Position numbers and translations under genes: made by a program. Of a stretch of DNA of 64,000 nucleotides, positions 62,914-64,000 are shown piece by piece (the stretch's first letter is position 1; every line of letters starts with the position of its first letter). The stretch is from Bacteroidota bacterium. GTDB taxonomy: Bacteria; Bacteroidota; Bacteroidia; Chitinophagales; Saprospiraceae. Below the pieces are notes generated by a model. That model saw only the letters and a program-made list of their open reading frames with translations. It was not told the DNA's origin and made no database searches. The DNA is taken from NCBI GenBank assembly GCA_018222965.1, contig JAAEZH010000010.1, positions 79,826 through 143,825 of the forward strand, in the 5' to 3' direction.

Positions 62914-63861
62914 TTAGAAGGGTAATTCTGGTTGCTGTGGCTGAACATCTGCTGTTAGTACGTGGTACTTAGTCCGAACGTGGGAGTTAGCAAGTAACAG
63001 GTTCAACCGTTCGTCCTCTTTCAGGTCTCTGGTATTATAGCGAAATGCACTGGCATCTACATATTTCTGTAAGTGCTTTTTACTAACATGGTGATATATC
63101 CCAATGATGCTTCTTTTCAGTCCAGACCAAAAGCCTTCCAGTGTATTCGTGTGTGCGTCTCCCGTCACATACTCTCCCTTGCCGTGGCTTACAGTCTCTA
63201 ACTTATAAGTTCCTTTCAGGCTGTTGTATGCGCCCCATTCGTCGGTGTAGAGGGTCGCTGTAGGGCTTACCTTCGCCTCTACTAAGGGCTTAATGTCTTT
63301 GGCTCCTACTCCTGTCGTAACCCTTGCAGTAACCTTCCCGCCCCGTTCTACCATACCAACCACAGGAGACTTATCTTTAGCTGAACGGCCTTGAGCGCCT
63401 TTTACCTGCTTGTGCTTGTGACGGTTCTTGTTCTTGCCACCAATGTATGTCTCATCAATTTCTACTGCTCCGTCTAGGTGGTCGTCGTTGTCAATCCCAA
63501 AGCAAGCGCGAATACGTTGCAGCATAAACCATGCAGTTTTCTGCGTAACCTTAATGTCTTTGCCTAACTGAATTGAGGAGATACCTTTTTTATGAGAAGT
63601 AACTAACCAAATTGCCATAAACCACTTTTGCAACTTAACTTTAGTGTTGTCAAACATCGTACCTGTTTTAACATTAAAGTATTTGCCAGTGTTTTTGCAT
63701 TTGTAGCGGTTACCCTTGCAGTTGTATACCTTAGAAGATGAGTCAAAAGGAGACACCACGTTGCCATTCCAACGTAATTGCTCTAGGTGGTCAATACAGA
63801 TTTGTTCGTCTGAAAAGGTGTTTATTAAGGAGAGTAGCGAATCAAATTCAATGTTAATCAT
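62914..63861 (-). CDS. IS1595-family (ISXO2-like) transposase
   Basis: 315 residues: an N-terminal zinc ribbon (CKGNRYKCKNTGKYFNVKTGT, a shortened C..C pair with upstream YNC), a helix-turn-helix (GISSIQLGKDIKVTQKTAWFMLQRIR), and the DDE core with VEIDETYIGGKNKNRHK, LYTDEWGAY and NTLEGFWSGLKRSI. The gene looks intact. I find no terminal inverted repeat on its left, because rhuM begins only 17 bases away, so its mobility as a simple insertion sequence is doubtful. Confidence 0.9.
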   Translation of the reverse strand: MINIEFDSLLSLINTFSDEQICIDHLEQLRWNGNVVSPFDSSSKVYNCKGNRYKCKNTGKYFNVKTGTMFDNTKVKLQKWFMAIWLVTSHKKGISSIQLGKDIKVTQKTAWFMLQRIRACFGIDNDDHLDGAVEIDETYIGGKNKNRHKHKQVKGAQGRSAKDKSPVVGMVERGGKVTARVTTGVGAKDIKPLVEAKVSPTATLYTDEWGAYNSLKGTYKLETVSHGKGEYVTGDAHTNTLEGFWSGLKRSIIGIYHHVSKKHLQKYVDASAFRYNTRDLKEDERLNLLLANSHVRTKYHVLTADVQPQQPELPF

Positions 63862-63883
63862 GGTATCTCTGTTGAGTGCATAA

Positions 63884-63928
63884 CAAAGATAAGTAGATTA
63901 TTACACTAAATCAAATTATTTAGTGTAA
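63884..63928 (-). promoter_or_regulatory. Promoter with palindromic operator for the transposase-rhuM-restriction operon
   Basis: On the minus strand TTTG (63915-63912), 20 bases, TATCTTTG (63891-63884). The -33 element sits in the centre of a perfect palindrome, TTACACTAAAT (63901-63911), CAAATT, ATTTAGTGTAA (63918-63928). A dimeric regulator bound there would cover the -33 box. Confidence 0.55.
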
Positions 63929-64000
63929 AGAAGTATATAATTACCCTCTATTATTTGCCCGCGCTGCAGAAAATCACTTTCCTGATATTGTTGGGATGGA

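Overview
The window looks like a chromosomal piece of a Bacteroidota bacterium, most likely from the Saprospiria (Lewinella/Haliscomenobacter-like). The reasons are type IX secretion C-terminal tails (SPNP/YPNP motifs), a TonB-dependent receptor with a carboxypeptidase-regulatory N-terminus, a CRTAC1/ASPIC lipoprotein, DUF3293, DUF6438 and DUF4956 genes, LytTR two-component signalling, and promoters of the Bacteroidota type (TTG, about 19 bases, TAnnTTTG) in place of -35/-10 boxes. The genus is inferred, not shown.

Layout. 1-6.2 kb: a RibF/glycosyltransferase fusion running off the left edge, divergent from mutS, then ffh. 6.5-12.5 kb: envelope genes (OmpA, a membrane helix-hairpin-helix protein, lipoproteins), DUF3293 and the yidC insertase. 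12.5-17.8 kb: carbohydrate and glycerol use (GH31 glucosidase, glpD, PfkB kinase). 17.8-19.6 kb: a small cysteine- and histidine-rich, probably metal-linked envelope operon. 19.7-30.2 kb: large exported proteins (CRTAC1 lipoprotein, TonB receptor, a T9SS cargo with dockerin-like repeats), tRNA-Ser(UGA) and a 200-bp tandem repeat. 30.2-31 kb: a structured non-coding region. 31-43.8 kb: a LytTR two-component system with fructosamine kinase, then pterin, fatty-acid and purine genes and cell-wall/envelope genes. 44-46.6 kb: a membrane-fusion-like protein, a VTC-type polyphosphate polymerase domain and DUF4956. 47-59 kb: antiporter, KptA, exported hypotheticals, two ricin-like lectins, and a 696-residue pentapeptide-like protein whose C-terminus resembles effector-associated domain 11. 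59-64 kb: a defence segment, by eye AT-richer, with a one-polypeptide nuclease-methylase-specificity enzyme, RhuM and an IS1595-type transposase read in one direction from a promoter with a palindromic operator.

The observations most worth following are: (i) a 13-17 base palindromic word (core TTCGGCGAAAGCC) present ten times in the first 49.3 kb, in genes and between genes; (ii) a non-coding locus at 30.6-30.9 kb with repeated CATGGG..TATAATTT motifs set between hairpins and terminators; (iii) the beta-helix/EAD11-like protein; (iv) the RibF-GT2 fusion; (v) several promoters whose -7 box lies only 4-7 bases before the start codon, implying leaderless mRNAs. All family assignments were made by reading the sequence; no database search was run.
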